From Aplectana chamaeleonis (taxonomy: Eukaryota; Nematoda; Chromadorea; Rhabditida; Cosmocercidae), in NCBI GenBank assembly GCA_029168955.1, contig JAPDOI010000363.1, positions 186,001-250,000 on the forward strand: DNA of 64,000 bases. The letters are read 5' to 3'. Made by a program: the position numbers and the translations under genes. Below the pieces are notes generated by a model that saw nothing but the letters and a program-made list of their open reading frames with translations, had not been told where the DNA came from and did no database searches. Each line of letters opens with the position of its first letter. Within the stretch, counting starts at the first letter, position 1. Shown here piece after piece: positions 1 to 31,821 of the stretch.

Positions 1-221
1 TGCCTTCTCGCTGCGGACCTTGGCATGGGCCATATTCTATGGCTCCCATAGCCCCGACCGCCCCTATGAGATGAGCGCTCCGGCACAATAGGAGCACGTA
101 CTGCTGCGATGCCGATGGTGGTGGTGCGGCAGAAGTTTTGTTCATTAGCTGCACAAGCTTCTGTTACAGGACGACAATGGGGGTTCAGCAACAAAATTTT
201 TGCCTATTCGCAGAAAATGTG

Positions 222-761
222 TCAGGGTCTCTCTACACACGGAGGGAGGAGCACGGACGAGATTTATTGCTGACGCGACGCGCGCGGCGGAAATTCTTTC
301 CCCATAGCTAGAGCGCGTCTGCCAAAGATGTTTTTTTTTTCATGACATTTCATGTTTTTATTGATTCTCATATGACTTTTTCTATATGTTCACCGATTGT
401 TCCTCTCATTATCCTATTCTGCACACTCACTTCAATGAATTTTGTTTGTTCTCAAGCCGTTGAAAGTGCAAAACATATTAAGTTATATCGAGCATCATTT
501 TAGATGCAGTGATGGGATCGCTGCCGCCGAAAAGCAGTACAACTTATTGAAATGAGTGCGCAGTATAAAATAATGAGAAGAACAAGCAGTGAAAATGAAG
601 AAAAAGTCATGTGAGAATCAATCAAAAAATGAAATGTCATGAAAACTCGCTAGCCTTCGGCAAACGCGCTCTAGTGATGAGGATAGAACTTCCGCCGCGC
701 GCGTCGCGTCAGCAATAAATCTCGTCCGTGCTCCTCCCTCCGCGTGTAGAGAGACCCTGAC
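222..761. repeat. Foldback element
   Basis: Arms of about 165 bases (222-388 and 596-761) are near-perfect inverted copies, starting TCAGGGTCTCTCTACACACG. The loop of about 200 bases holds nothing recognisable. Confidence 0.75.
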
Positions 762-989
762 CGCAGAAAATTGTGGTGCGCGCGAAGCGCGCACCAGATT
801 TGGTTTTGAATGGGCCACGCGCGCAACCCCTTTTTCGAAATCTCAGTTCAGAGTGAACGCAGAAATTAGGGCTAAGTTGCATTGAAAAGAGCGTAAAAAG
901 TTGGGTATACACCCCAAAAATGGTTTGGAACGGCTCACTGGTTCTCGAGAAAAAATTGAAAACCCGCTCGTTTTTGTTGTTAATCTCCT

Positions 990-1192
990 TTTGGTGTTTT
1001 GTGGGAAGGGGGGGGCACTATGGAGCGATGGACTTGGCCACGCCCATTTTATTGTGCCGCACTAAATTTGAGCACCTACCCGGGGTTTTCCTCCCCTGCC
1101 AAAATCAGGAGAGTCATTGCGGCACGGAAAATTGGGCGTGGCCAAATGCGAAACAACAGTGGCCCTCCCGTTCCCACATAGCACCCTCCTTT
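990..1192. repeat. G-run-ended foldback MITE, copy 1
   Basis: Self-complementary ends GTGGGAAGGGGGGGGCACTA and its inverse at 1150-1185, with CTTGGCCACGCCC inside. The same element recurs at 5376-5593. Confidence 0.65.
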
Positions 1193-1930
1193 TTTCAGAC
1201 GGTGTTCACGATCTTGCGGGTACATTTAAAATTGAGCTAGGAAGCTCATTTTTGGACTGAAGACTGGAAATGGGTGCAGGTCGCTCCTATTCCATTTTGA
1301 ACTTGATACCTTAACTTTGAAGGGTAACTCAAAACCGTGGGTTTACATACTAAATTAGCCATGGAGCACGAAAACTGCTTGGACATGATACGGCTGTGGA
1401 GACCAAGACGTGGGGTGGATCTGCAGCCAGCTAACACAGGAAGACGGAGGTAAGTACGGAACTTGTCAGAATTCGTACTCGTGACACGAAATCGATCGAT
1501 AATCAATATTATCGATTTTCGAGCTTTTTGCACAAAATGCGGCGTGGAGTGGTGATTGCTGATGGGATTGGTTTTCTTTGTTGGGAAATTTCGCTCATCA
1601 GTCATTCTCGATAAATAACAATCAATAATATTGATTTTTTTTCGCCTGTTACTGTTATGTTAATGATTTTTGATTGTTGATGGCTTTAAGTCACTTGTTC
1701 GGGATATTCTTCTCATCATGCAAGATCAAATATTAATTATCAATAATATCGAGTTATCACATGTTGCTCGAAATGCAGCAATGAGTGGTATTTTTTATGG
1801 TTTTGGGTCATAAGTTACAAAAATTGTACTCATAAGACAATATCGTTTGTCAGATGTTTCATCATTGCAAGATGGAAATCGTGGAGCGAAATTGGAGTCA
1901 GAAAGGGAACCTTCGGGAAAAATATGTGAA

Positions 1931-2450
1931 ATTTCTGAAAATTTAGCTTCCTGGCAGAAGTAACGATTTGTTAATGATAAAAAAAGTTTTAAAATGTCTT
2001 GAAATATCTTAAAAAAGAGATTTGACGTAAAATAGCCTGGTAAATAAAAAAGGTAGGAAATGAAAAGAAATAACCAAAAATGTGATTTGGTGGTCGATCA
2101 TTTCACAAGCTTCTCCGTTAAACTTATCAAAACAAAATCAAGCGCGCAACGGAAACCTTAAGCCATTTTTGAAAGCTGCAATAAGGGAATCAGCATAGGT
2201 CAAGCTAGGTGAACGCAAAGCTCCTTTCCATATCGTGCTTGATTTCGTTTTGATAAGTTTAACGGAGAAGCTTGTGAAATGATCGACCACCAAATCACAT
2301 TTTTGGTTATTCCACTTCATTTCCTACCTTTTTTATTTTCCAGGCTATTTTACGCCAAAATTTTTTAAAGCTATTTCAAGACATTTTTAAAACTTTTTTC
2401 TATCACTACCAAATCGTTACTCTTGCCAGGAAGCTAAATTTTCAGAAATA
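1931..2450. repeat. Foldback element with 220-base arms
   Basis: Left arm from TTTCTGAAAATTTAGCTTCC, right arm ending in its complement at 2450. Arms pair from about 1931-2150 with 2230-2450. Confidence 0.78.
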
Positions 2451-3821
2451 GCTGCTTTTAATCGACCACGCGCTCCTCAAAGCAGCACAAACTGCTCCAA
2501 CGCAGACCTTGAATTCAAGCAGGTTTTCGATGAGAGAGCTGACTGTGGCCGAATTACACCCTTTAATAAGAAGAGCCTGAGAGCAAATTCAACTTGTTTT
2601 CCAATGAATTTGGAGATCCGGATAAAGAACGCCGGAGCACCGGACTTCTGCGACCATAAAGCGATCTAGACATGACAAATCTGAATGATATGATATATAC
2701 TTGAGTTTTTGAAGGGGGGCCTAACCCCATTGACAAAGAAGTGCTGTCGTACATTCCGCCTGGCCCCAATGAGGCCCAATTTCACCGGTGCTCCCCTAGT
2801 GGTTGATGGTCTAAGGTTGAACAGCCGGCTAGCCTTGATACCGGCGCTCCCATGAATGATCTTATGCATCATCATCATATCAAACCTTCTTCTACTGTGC
2901 TCTACTTATTGTGTCTAGCTAATTATGGTTCTACACCAGTTCTCGTTTAGTGCCAACGGAGATTGATAGCAACTTAAATTGGAGTCCAGGAAACGAAGCA
3001 CCTGAGCAAGCAACATTGCAAGCGCAAATAGAACGGTCCCTCTCTGGTTCTGCAGTAATCAGTGACCATCTCGGTTCCCGCGCGAAATCTTTTCCAAGAA
3101 CGAGTAGAACGGACTGTAGTGAGTTTCAAGCAATGATAGAAGTGAGAAAGAACACATTCAGGCTTAGAGATTTGGGCAGGTTTTCATAGCTTCAACTTGG
3201 ATAAGACTCGTGTACTATCAATGAAAAAAGTTCACAGCCACGGTATTAAGGACATGTGAATTAGACAAGGATTAAGCAGAGAAAATGAAAAAAGCGAAGA
3301 AAACGGACTGTAGGCGTAAAGTAGGTGATGTGTGTAGCTGCTCACAAAGCACACAACTCGACGGGCCAAAAAAATTTTGCGTTTTTTATAATGCCATCAT
3401 ACACTATCAAGCACTGATTCCTACTTCTCTGGTTGAAAATCGGAACCTTTAACTCAAATTTGTAGAAGCTAGCAGAAAAAAAACTGAAATTGAGGAGAAA
3501 ACAAGAAAAAAATTTTTGCGCGTGAGTTCCATATGTTCTGGGTAGCTGCAGACCATGTCTTAAATCTCACGCCCTTTTTGTGGGTGGCGCATTTTCGTCC
3601 TTCAATAAAAAAGCTTTGGATTTTCTCAATTATTATCGTTCCTAATTTCCCTTATTGCGTGGCTATTTTACGGTCTGTAAGGGCTATCAATTTCTGTTGT
3701 CATCAGTTTTCCTTATCTGTATTTGGCTCCGATTTTCGGCTTCATTTGAAATTTCCCACTATTTTGTATTTCTCTTGTGAATGCTTTTCATGTCCATTTT
3801 TCTTTCTGAAGTATGTACTGG

Positions 3822-4249
3822 GGCATTGTGGGGTTTGTAACGCGCCGCAAACGCGGGTCATAATCTGAACCGCCCCCGTCAGAAAAGAAAGTGGGCAAAG
3901 CGGGTGCCCCATATCCGCCGTTTGCCCCGCTATATCCGGCCGTTCACTGCCGTTTGCAGGTTTCGACCGTGCTAGATCAGATTTACAACGGCAGAGGTCG
4001 TCGTCCTATTATAGAAGGAGCGGCTTGCCATCGTCGGGAGGCCGCTCCTTCTATAATAGGACGACGACCTCCTTTGCCGTTGTAATTCTAATCTAGCATG
4101 GTTGAAACCTGCAAACGGCAGTTAATCGCCGGATATAGCGGGGCAAACGGCGGATATGGGGCAACCGCTTTGCCCATTTTCTCGTTTCTAACGGGAGTGG
4201 TTCCGATCATGACCCGCGTTTGCTGTGCGTTACAAACCCCACAATGCCT
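3822..4249. repeat. Foldback element with perfect central hairpin
   Basis: Arms begin GCATTGTGGGGTTTGTAACG (3822) and its complement (4249). The inner 35 bases either side of 4040 (GTCGTCGTCCTATTATAGAA...) pair perfectly. Confidence 0.8.
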
Positions 4250-4530
4250 GAGATTATTCCCAGCATGCAGATTCCCGCCCGCCCCTTGTAAAGAAACAGA
4301 ATGAAAAGTCGAACTTGAGAAATCAACTGGCAATCAATAGTCGGTCGATAGGACAGCCGTCTCACTCCCATTTGGGCGATACTTATTAGGAACCGAAACC
4401 ACTAGAAATGAAGTGATAAAACTTATCTCTGGTCGATAAAAATCGTCCTCAAATCGTAAGAATCGACCCAGGATCCGGTCAAAATTCTCTTCGAGTGACA
4501 AGAATCTACCTCGACGGTTAAAAACGTCTC

Positions 4531-4700
4531 TGAAGGCAGTGTTCACGACGGTTTTTGTTCCGAGTTTCCCATCTTAAACAATGCGTTGGCCACCAGGTTT
4601 TACCGAAATTGCGGAGAACGCACTAGAACGCCTTGTTTTAGTAATATTTTGTCTGCTCTGGACTAGCTGTCCGGCTGGATTAATGTAGATAGCCATTGTT
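4531..4700 (+). repeat. Left end of a TTAA-type MITE
   Basis: GAAGGCAGTGTTCACGACGG, then CAATGCGTTGGCCACCAGG as in the 39410 copy; the right part is missing. Confidence 0.55.
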
Positions 4701-5375
4701 CGGTGCTGCTCATCTTGAGGGAGACGGAAATCGTATGGCACAGTTGGATTTTGCCAATTTTCACCAGTCTGTCTATAGCCTCTCTCCCTCATTCTGAGCC
4801 GGTCGAAGTACGGTAGATCGGGCTGATCATGTCAAAATCTCCTTATCGCTGTTGTATTTAGCGATGACCAGCCGCTTCTCCGCCCGGACTCCTCTGAGAG
4901 TTTAGGCCGATATGTGGTCGCAAAATAGCCCGCCAGGCTCGGGAGCTGCTCCTGGTAGGCTATTTTGCAGCCAACGCTCGGCCGAGACCACGTCCGGTAA
5001 TTAGCCATGGTCAAGCGGGGATGCGAAGTTTTCCAATGGGTGGTGGGGGCGAGTCGCAGAAGTTATGGATCGAAAATGAAAATTTGGTGATGATATCCCG
5101 AATGTTCTCGATATTTTTGGTAAACATATGGAAGGATCGCAGCATTACCTAGATTTAAGACCCTTGAGCACGGCTACTGAACGAATTTTCGACGTCTCAC
5201 AGCTTGAGCAATCGAAAATGATCTGCTCAGAAGTCGCGCTTCGGGGGGGGGGGGACCGCAAAAAGTTAGACTTTCGGGGAAAAAGTTGACGTTGAGGTAG
5301 CGGGGTCGATCCGATTTCGAGAAGTAATCAGCGCCTCGCTTGACCCTGTAAACAGCCAATCAGGAGCCGCTGTGG

Positions 5376-5593
5376 GGCCTGGTGGGTGCTATGTGGGATG
5401 GGGGGGGGGCACTGTGGCGCGATGCACTTGGCCACGCCCTTTTCACCGTGGCGCGCTGAATTTGAGCACCTACCCGAGGTTTCCCTCCCCTGCCATAATC
5501 TGGAGAGTCATTGCGGCACGGAAAAATGGGCGTGGCCAAGTGGGCTACAACAGTGCCCCCCCCCCCCCCCCGTCCCACACAGCACCGCCAGGT
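5376..5593. repeat. G-run-ended foldback MITE, copy 2
   Basis: Same layout as the copy at 990-1192 (GGGGGGGGGGCACTGTGGCG, GCACTTGGCCACGCCC, inverse half ending CCCCCGTCCCACACAGCACC). The two copies are diverged. Confidence 0.65.
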
Positions 5594-6735
5594 AGACCAT
5601 TTCTCGGCTAAATACCGGCAAGCACTATTTGGCGCCTATTTTATTAATAAAGAGAGAGTATACGTGATGGTCAATATTTTTCGAAAACAGAAAGCCGAAA
5701 TGGACAAAGGCCCAGCTGAGCTGTATTTGACGGCTATTACGGGACAAGGGGGCATTTCGCGGCTATCTGTTGGCCAAAACTCAAAGTCATCTAAGGAAGG
5801 TTGTCTTTATATAATTTATTTATTTTATTTATTTATTTATTATAAGCCGTTGCCGACGTGCTCATAAGTCACAAAGTAGCGAGTTAGAGCCATGAAAATG
5901 TATACAAAAACAAACCAAGTCTTAGGGCAAAGATTCAACTGCCGATCACAAGGCCATGGTCAAATTAGAGGGTAATCGAAAAGGCGTCACTAGACAAAGT
6001 CAGGAGCCAGTAAAGGTTGTGGGGGCAGTAAGGCAAAAACCCAAGTAGTAATAGAGGCTTGGAACCATTCTGTGTTTATAATGCGGGAAATAAAGAAAAA
6101 AATTAGCGAGAAATCCTCTGAGGGGGTGTTCTGAAAAATCATGTCCAGGTCCCGAAGGTGGGTGGAATTCCAGCAAAATGCAATGTATGAATGAGACTAA
6201 AGTTTCCGATGATCGCAGACATTTTTGCTGCTCAGAGATGACTGCAAGTCTCAGAAACTGCGAATTCGGAGGTTTTCGTTCAGTAATCCTGCTATTGACC
6301 GCGTCGACTTTTCCGCAATCATCCGGGTTTTATGTACACACCAGTTTTTTTTCTCATTTAAGCCGTTGTATTCTTCGAATATCGCTATTGCTTCTTTCTC
6401 AATCTCATTATGTTATAAGCCATCCCAAGTTTGTAAGCTCTGTGATCATAGAAGCTCTACGAAAGATGCGTATTCAAATCGATATCCTTCTAGGCTGAGC
6501 TTATGAATTATCTGCTGGTCAATGCTTTACAGCTGCAGCTATGTTTAGATCCCACTTGACGTCATCGTAACATCTTTAGTCGTCAGCCTGCTTATTTTAC
6601 ACTCATTACGACAGTAATCTCCCCGACGTATTCCAGGAACTTCTATTCATTACGTTCGACACATTTCCGCGACAAACTTTGCCTCTATTGCCTTATTGTG
6701 TAGACTTTCTTGAATAAGTGTGACTTCATGCATTA

Positions 6736-6747
6736 CCTTTTAGAGGT
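6736..6747 (+). promoter_or_regulatory. Probable trans-splice acceptor, BTBD9 gene
   Basis: CCTTTTAG lies just before the start codon at 6748, leaving only about 4 bases of leader. This is the usual spacing for nematode spliced-leader addition. A cis-spliced non-coding exon further upstream is the alternative. Confidence 0.5.
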
Positions 6748-26401
<19,654 letters not shown>

Positions 26402-27702
26402 TCGTGTGAAGTCCTGACGTTTGCTATGAGACATACCCCACCCTCGCTTAGGTATTGCCCAGTCACTATTGAAATGTGACACACATTGTACATAAGCTGT
26501 ATAGTCAAGTAGTAGACTTCATTTTTAGCCTTGCTATCCCCGCGGTTTGCCGTGGAGGTTTCAAATCTGAGCGAAGTCTACTTAAAATGCGCACATATTT
26601 AATCCTGGTGATATCCTTATTGAGTACTTACTTCGGTGTTCTAATGCCAACTTTTTGCATCGATTCGGCTCCCTAAGCTGTGACAAAATGCCAAATATAA
26701 GAGTAAATTCTGTACTTTCTACAGTTTTGATAGTAAGAGTATTTATTTTCATTGATGTCTATCTGACCGCTTTCCCTCATCTAGTGTACCCTTGCATGCA
26801 TATTTAGCTGTAGTGGTTTTTTGGTTGGAGTTGAGAGTAATAATGAATGAACTGTTGAACAGTGTGTTACACATTGGAACCGCCCTTGGTACGATTATTT
26901 GTATAGTTAAACCAGGTCCGAATGAGACCGTCCGCTCACGCGGTGGGCGTGCGTGTCAAGCCATTATTGCGAAAGCTTTTTTTCGGGCGAATTTTCCTAT
27001 GGCCGCGTGAAGCTGACTGGGATATCATTCACTTCTCGTGTACTATTCCTGGTGTTAGATTCACAAGTCTAAAAAGTGCCCTTGCGACGGCCGCTTGAAG
27101 CGCGCGCCGACCGCGTGTGCGGGCAGTCTCATTCGGACCGACCTTATGGCCGTTGCGGATAAAAAATAGCCCACCCGCAAATGGCAACCGATTTGCAAGA
27201 ATGATAGTCGGCGCGGAGTTGTTCTTCGGATCTGTGTGTTTCCAGCTGTCTGCGTCTCGAGGACTGTTCCTCCGGCGAGCAGTCCCTATGTCTTTTCACG
27301 GTCTGCGTCTTTGAGATTTTTCTATTTGTATGGAAGACGGATTCCGGTGATGTCTCCGGAATCGTACAAAACCATTGCGAGCGGAGTTACGACCACTTGA
27401 AATTTGTTCAAAATTTAGCGGTGGAAGCATGATGGACAAGTTGTCCGATGCGTGTAATTTCCGTCATTCGCAACCGATTTATGCGAGGTGACTTGAATGC
27501 AGAGAGAGGCTGAGAACGAAAGGAAGAACGTGTGGGGGCGCCACAGTGGCTCCTTCCTGCATCTCGCTTGTTCGGAGCAGACGGGGAGCTCGCTTTCGCA
27601 AGTGTTATGTAGGGTGGGTCTTCATGAAAATTGTAAAGAAATTTCAGATTTCGTCCCTGAGGTTGGACTGTGCCTCTAATAAGTTTTCGTGGTTATTTCT
27701 AT
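26402..27702. other. Intergenic stretch after the BTBD9 gene
   Basis: No gene seen. 27340-27480 is an inverted copy of the ACAAGTTGTCCGA MITE module. No clear AATAAA follows the BTBD9 stop in the first 300 bases. Confidence 0.4.
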
Positions 27703-27770
27703 TAGAGGGACCGGAAAGTAATGTTGTTTCTGCGCATGTCAATACCTGATCTTTATGTATCAGCTCATTG

Positions 27771-28503
27771 TGTTGAACGTTCGTCTGTAGCACGCACGAG
27801 GTGGTAAGATGACTTTATTGACTAACGTTTCGGCGGATTCGCCCTCGTCGGAGTCTGAAACGGTCAAATTTACTTGTAAAATTAATCGGCCAAATGTAGA
27901 TACTATCCCACAGAAATTCAGACAAATTTTTTCCAAAACGAATGGCACGGAAACATAGAACTGAGTGGCATACCTGTTCAAAAGTCCTCAGAAAACCATG
28001 TGATCAGTAGAACAACAAAGCGGGTACCAGAGTGACAGAAAGTACACCCTAATCAGAAGCTCGAGTCTGGATGTAGGGTTGGAGTTCCCTGTGTTATATT
28101 TTATACCCTCGTCCTTCCGGTTGACCTTGGGATCTCTCGCACTGATCCAGAATGCTTCCAGCGCTTTTCGCGCACTAGTCTGGGCCTCCCGCGCTAGCAT
28201 CTCCACTCTCACCTCAAAATCATCTCCCTCATGGCAATTAACCCTGTGGCAACCCAGTGCAGTGCCGACCCGCGACCTTTCTTTCCCATCTAGGTGTTCC
28301 TTGAATTCGCGCCCATGTAAGGGGCGAGCCGTTTCGCCGATATGCTCTCCTCACCGCAGCTCTGACGTAATGATAACGTAGATTACGTTGCCCGGAAGCA
28401 GCGCAGTCGCCCTCCTTGCCTGCTGGGCAGATGACGCAATGTGGGGCAACGCATGCGCGGTCATATTGGCGATTGCGAACCAACTGCTGCTTTAAATTAC
28501 TGG
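27771..28503 (-). mobile_element. Penelope-like retroelement fragment with GIY-YIG endonuclease
   Basis: The minus strand encodes the C-terminal endonuclease typical of Penelope-like elements: VRNRQYDRACVAPHCVICP with paired cysteines, then HIGETARPLH (the GIY-YIG-type signature), EHLDG, and LAREAQTSARKALEAFW. Two small indels and a stop near 28370 break the frame, so it is dead. Downstream is the conserved 3' segment around 27790-27860 (DSDEGESAETLVNKV). The fragment is flanked by GCTCATTG at 27763-27770 and 28504-28511, taken as its target-site duplication in the mariner. Confidence 0.75.
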
Positions 28504-28572
28504 GCTCATTGTTTGGTTCAGAGGCGTGCCAAAGACATTGTGAGGTTGTTCATAGTGACTTCCTCCCTTATA

Positions 28573-31138
28573 CCTCACCTTGATACCTTGATGATCCATC
28601 TTCACTGCGCGTCGCCGCCTTGTGGACCACATCTCAACCAGATCGACCGATCCCGAGCAAGGGACATCCAGTGATGGTGATTTTCAGGAAGCCCTCGCTC
28701 GGTGCAGAACGTCTAGACCAGGGGTGTGCGTAATAGAAATTTTTAATTCGTTAGTCGTTAGTCGTTCAGCACCGACCAAAACCCTCGTTAGTCGTTAATC
28801 GTTAGTCGTTAAAAATCTGAGGCTTTGAAAACAAGCACAGTTAAGAGGCAGAAAAAAAAGCAATTATGAATAGACAAAAAGGAAGGCATGAAGGAGATGT
28901 GGTATTTTCCTAGACATTGCCATGGTCATTAGAAAGACACAAATCATTCCATGTTAGAGAACCTAGTTTCAAACTGCAAACCGAGCATATACATAATTTA
29001 AAAATATCTCCGGACATCGCAGCACGAAAGCCCTAATACTCGGAGTGTGCTTTTATCGATTTTTGTTTTTCGTTAAGAAAAGAAACAATATGGGGAGACC
29101 GATCAAAATCAAAAGCTCTGTTTTTTTCGTGCAAGAAATTTGACATTCTACGCTATATGATGTTATTTGAGATCTACCCGATGGTGACAACACGGAGAAT
29201 CGCACCGACTTTGCACTAATTGTTCTTTGTCAGCGTCGCGAGCCGAGCGCTTGCGTTGTTTAGAGCTCGTTCCAATAATGGGCAGTTTGGAATAAAGTAG
29301 CAATGAAAATGGTACATCTGAGAGGTCTCAGCACCACTCTATAGAAACCCCATATTTGGAATTTATGATTGAAAATCGAAGGACGGCACCCTTTACAACC
29401 CAATCATCGGATACAGTTCCCGTCGTTGGGCAGTTGTGGCCTGCAGGTCCCGCTCCATATTATCACCTCTGATAGCGCCCTCTAAAAAAATCTGCGCTGG
29501 AGCCGGTCACTGTCAAAACCGGCTCAATGAGCCTACCATAAAGTCGCGCGACCGACACGAAGTCGCATAAATGCTGCGCCTAGCTTGCGCAAGTTCGGTT
29601 GGGGTTTTAATGTGCAGTGTCGGAGGAAATAATAAATACTGAAGGCTATGGTTATTCTGTACCATTCACCTGGAACAACCAACAGGGCAATATGTATCAA
29701 TCCTGGTGTAAGCTTTGGGTTGGAGCGCGATTTCAGTGACTATTGGCTTTCTAACGAATTTTGGGATTGCTTACGAAAATAATTTCAATCTCGTTAGTCG
29801 TTAGTCGTAACACCCAAAAAGCCCGTTAGTCGTTAAATTCGTTAGTCGTTAGTCGTAATTACGCACATCCCTGGTCTAGACTCTGCCTGAAAATACACAG
29901 TTCCATCTTGTGGGAGGACGGCCTAGAGGCCGGTGGCAATCACGTGGTAACCAGACTGTTGTACGGAGGCTCCATCGGTCATCCATGCGGCGCAACACGT
30001 GTCCTGCCCATCGGTGTTTAGACGGCCATGAACAGAAGAGGGTTCATTAACTGCGACTGCTTTCGAAGATCAGCACTGCTTAGGCCACCAGCTCGCTGGG
30101 CACGACGATTAGTCTTCAGTAGTCTGCGTTCCAAGGCCCTGTGAGCTGTCCTTAAGGCCTGTGTGGTCGCCTTCGTTTCCGCCCATGTCTCGGTTCCATA
30201 GCACAACGCAGGTAGCACCGTGGTGTCGGACAAACGTGCTCGTGTCTTCACATCCCGCAATTTGTCTGTCACTTCCACTATCGATCCAAGTGCAGACCAG
30301 GCCGCTCGTCGTCTCCGTCCGATCTCCGTAGACAAGTCGTTTTGCATGTTCACCTCTCTTCCGAGATAGACCTAGCTGTTCGTAGTGGGTAGGGGAGTGC
30401 CAGAGAGACGAATGGGGCTGTCGTCACACCACTGGTTGCGCATCACTTGGGTTTTCCTCAGATTCATTGTAAGGCCGATCGCTTTTCCTGCAGCATCCAG
30501 TTCGTTAAGCATTCCTTCGACTTATGCGGAAGACGAACCCAGCAGCACAATGTCGTCAGCGAAGCGCAAGTTGGATAGTCTGCACCCGTCTATGAGGATA
30601 CCTTTGCCGTCCCAGTCGATGTGGCGCATCACGTCTTGTAACGCGGTCGTGAACAGCTTCGGCGAGATGGTATCTCCCTGTCTGACACCCTTTCCAATCG
30701 ACACCTTCAGTTTCCTCTCGAATAGTTGAATAATGGTGTTGCTTCCGTTGTTGCACTCTTCCAATATTCTGATGTACTGGGCGTCAACACCAGCGTGTAT
30801 GAGAGCGTTAAGAACAGCCGAGACTTCAACCGAATCGAATGCGTTGGTATAGTCCACGAAGACGAGCGCTAGAGGTAGATGGTACTCCCTTGTCCGTTCA
30901 ATGACTTGCGATAGCGCCTGAATGTGATCAAGACAGCAGTAACCCTTACGGAAGCCTGCCTGTTCTCTGGGCTGGAAGTCGTCCAGAGCCTTCTCTATCC
31001 TGTTCAGCAGAATCTTCGTAAAGACCTTGTACGGCACTGAGAGTAGAGCGATTGGCCTGTAGTTGTTGATGTCATCCCGATCACCCTTTTTAAATAGGAG
31101 TATCGTTCTTGACGATTTCCACTGCGCGGGAACTAGTC
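28573..31138 (-). mobile_element. 5'-truncated RTE-clade non-LTR retrotransposon
   Basis: Minus strand reverse transcriptase of the RTE type: AQWKSSRTILLFKKGDRDDI, NNYRPIALLSVPYKVF, the first catalytic aspartates in FVDYTNAFDS, GVRQGDTISPKLF, and FADDIVLL with the catalytic DD pair. It continues with YVYLGREVNMQNDL-like sequence in which the first Tyr is a TAG stop, RPLGRPPTR near 29915, and, after the hAT-like insertion, HWMSLARDRSIWLR and a final stop near 28620. Stops near 30520 and 30380 make it a pseudogene. The element is flanked by a perfect 14-base duplication CTTCCTCCCTTATA (28559-28572 and 31139-31152). Without the inner insertion about 1.4 kb of RTE is left; the endonuclease domain is missing. 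Confidence 0.88.
28719..29873. mobile_element. hAT-like non-autonomous DNA transposon
   Basis: Inverted ends CAGGGGTGTGCGTAAT and ATTACGCACATCCCTG are flanked by a perfect 8-base duplication GTCTAGAC (28711-28718 and 29874-29881), the hAT superfamily target length. The 1155-base body has no transposase frame. Clusters of GTTAGTCGTTAGTCG lie just inside both ends. It is inserted in the RTE copy, which reads on after removal. Confidence 0.87.
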
Positions 31139-31821
31139 CTTCCTCCCTTATAGTCGATTGAATTACAATTTTTTTGTAATTTTGGATGAAATTGCCTGCC
31201 AAATAATAGAAGAGGTACACACCAAGCATTGCACGCTTTTCGAGTTTAGTTAAGGAAGTAAGAAACGCAACAGTTGCTACCAAAAACATTTACGATGTTT
31301 GTGAATTCGTTTACATTCACATTCGTGGAAGCCAAAGGTGGTTTTCCAAGTTCAAATCGGATAATTTTGATCTTGCCGACAGGAAAAACCAATTAATTTT
31401 TATTGATCAGGGACTTAAAATTTATTCACTTCATGGCACAAGGTTATTGACAATGATGGGAATACTTCATTGATCAAAAATAAAGACCCGTTAAAAATGT
31501 ATGGTTTCGTTTTTGATTTAGTCTGACGCATGGATAGGCGACTGGCCGCGCGTGGTTGGCGGCCTCACTGGAGAATGGGGTTACAATTCGCGCGGGGTGA
31601 CCTACCGTCGCAGCCCCGCCCAGTCATCAGATTGAATTTTTTACGCGAAATCTATGTGTTTGTATTTAGCGTGAGGAAACGACATTACTTTCTAACCCCC
31701 TAATATGTACTTTGCTCTTCGACGCTCGCTTTTAATGATGTATTGCGGTTCAGGAAGCTTGTAAGTGGATCTTCCTGTTTGTCCTCTCTACTCTGATGGT
31801 GATTTCTAGAACCACATACCA

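Larger units (their letters stand above)
27705..31700 (+). mobile_element. Mariner remnant interrupted by nested insertions
   Basis: The left end GAGGGACCGGAAAGTAATG follows TA at 27703 and the right end CATTACTTTCTAACCCCC precedes TA at 31701, so the outer element has mariner-type inverted ends and a TA target. Its own sequence survives as 27705-27770, 28504-28572 and 31139-31700. At 31245-31385 on the plus strand it encodes the start of a mariner transposase (NATVATKNIYDV, then QRWFSKFKSDNFDLADR), the DNA-binding helix-turn-helix region. The catalytic region is deleted. The order of the three pieces was checked against the related copy at 34051-35538. Confidence 0.8.

Noticed and set aside
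1495..1760. Repeated ATCAATAATATTGAT-like palindromes
   Set aside because: Short, AT-rich and irregularly spaced; could be chance in this composition, so not called as an element.
3533..3868. 111-residue plus-strand frame
   Set aside because: AT-rich, Phe/Cys-heavy, runs into a foldback element; no motif.
31160..31289. Start of the 255-residue RT frame (MFLVATVAF...) as the true N terminus
   Set aside because: This part is antisense mariner sequence; RTE sequence begins only after the target duplication at 31139-31152.
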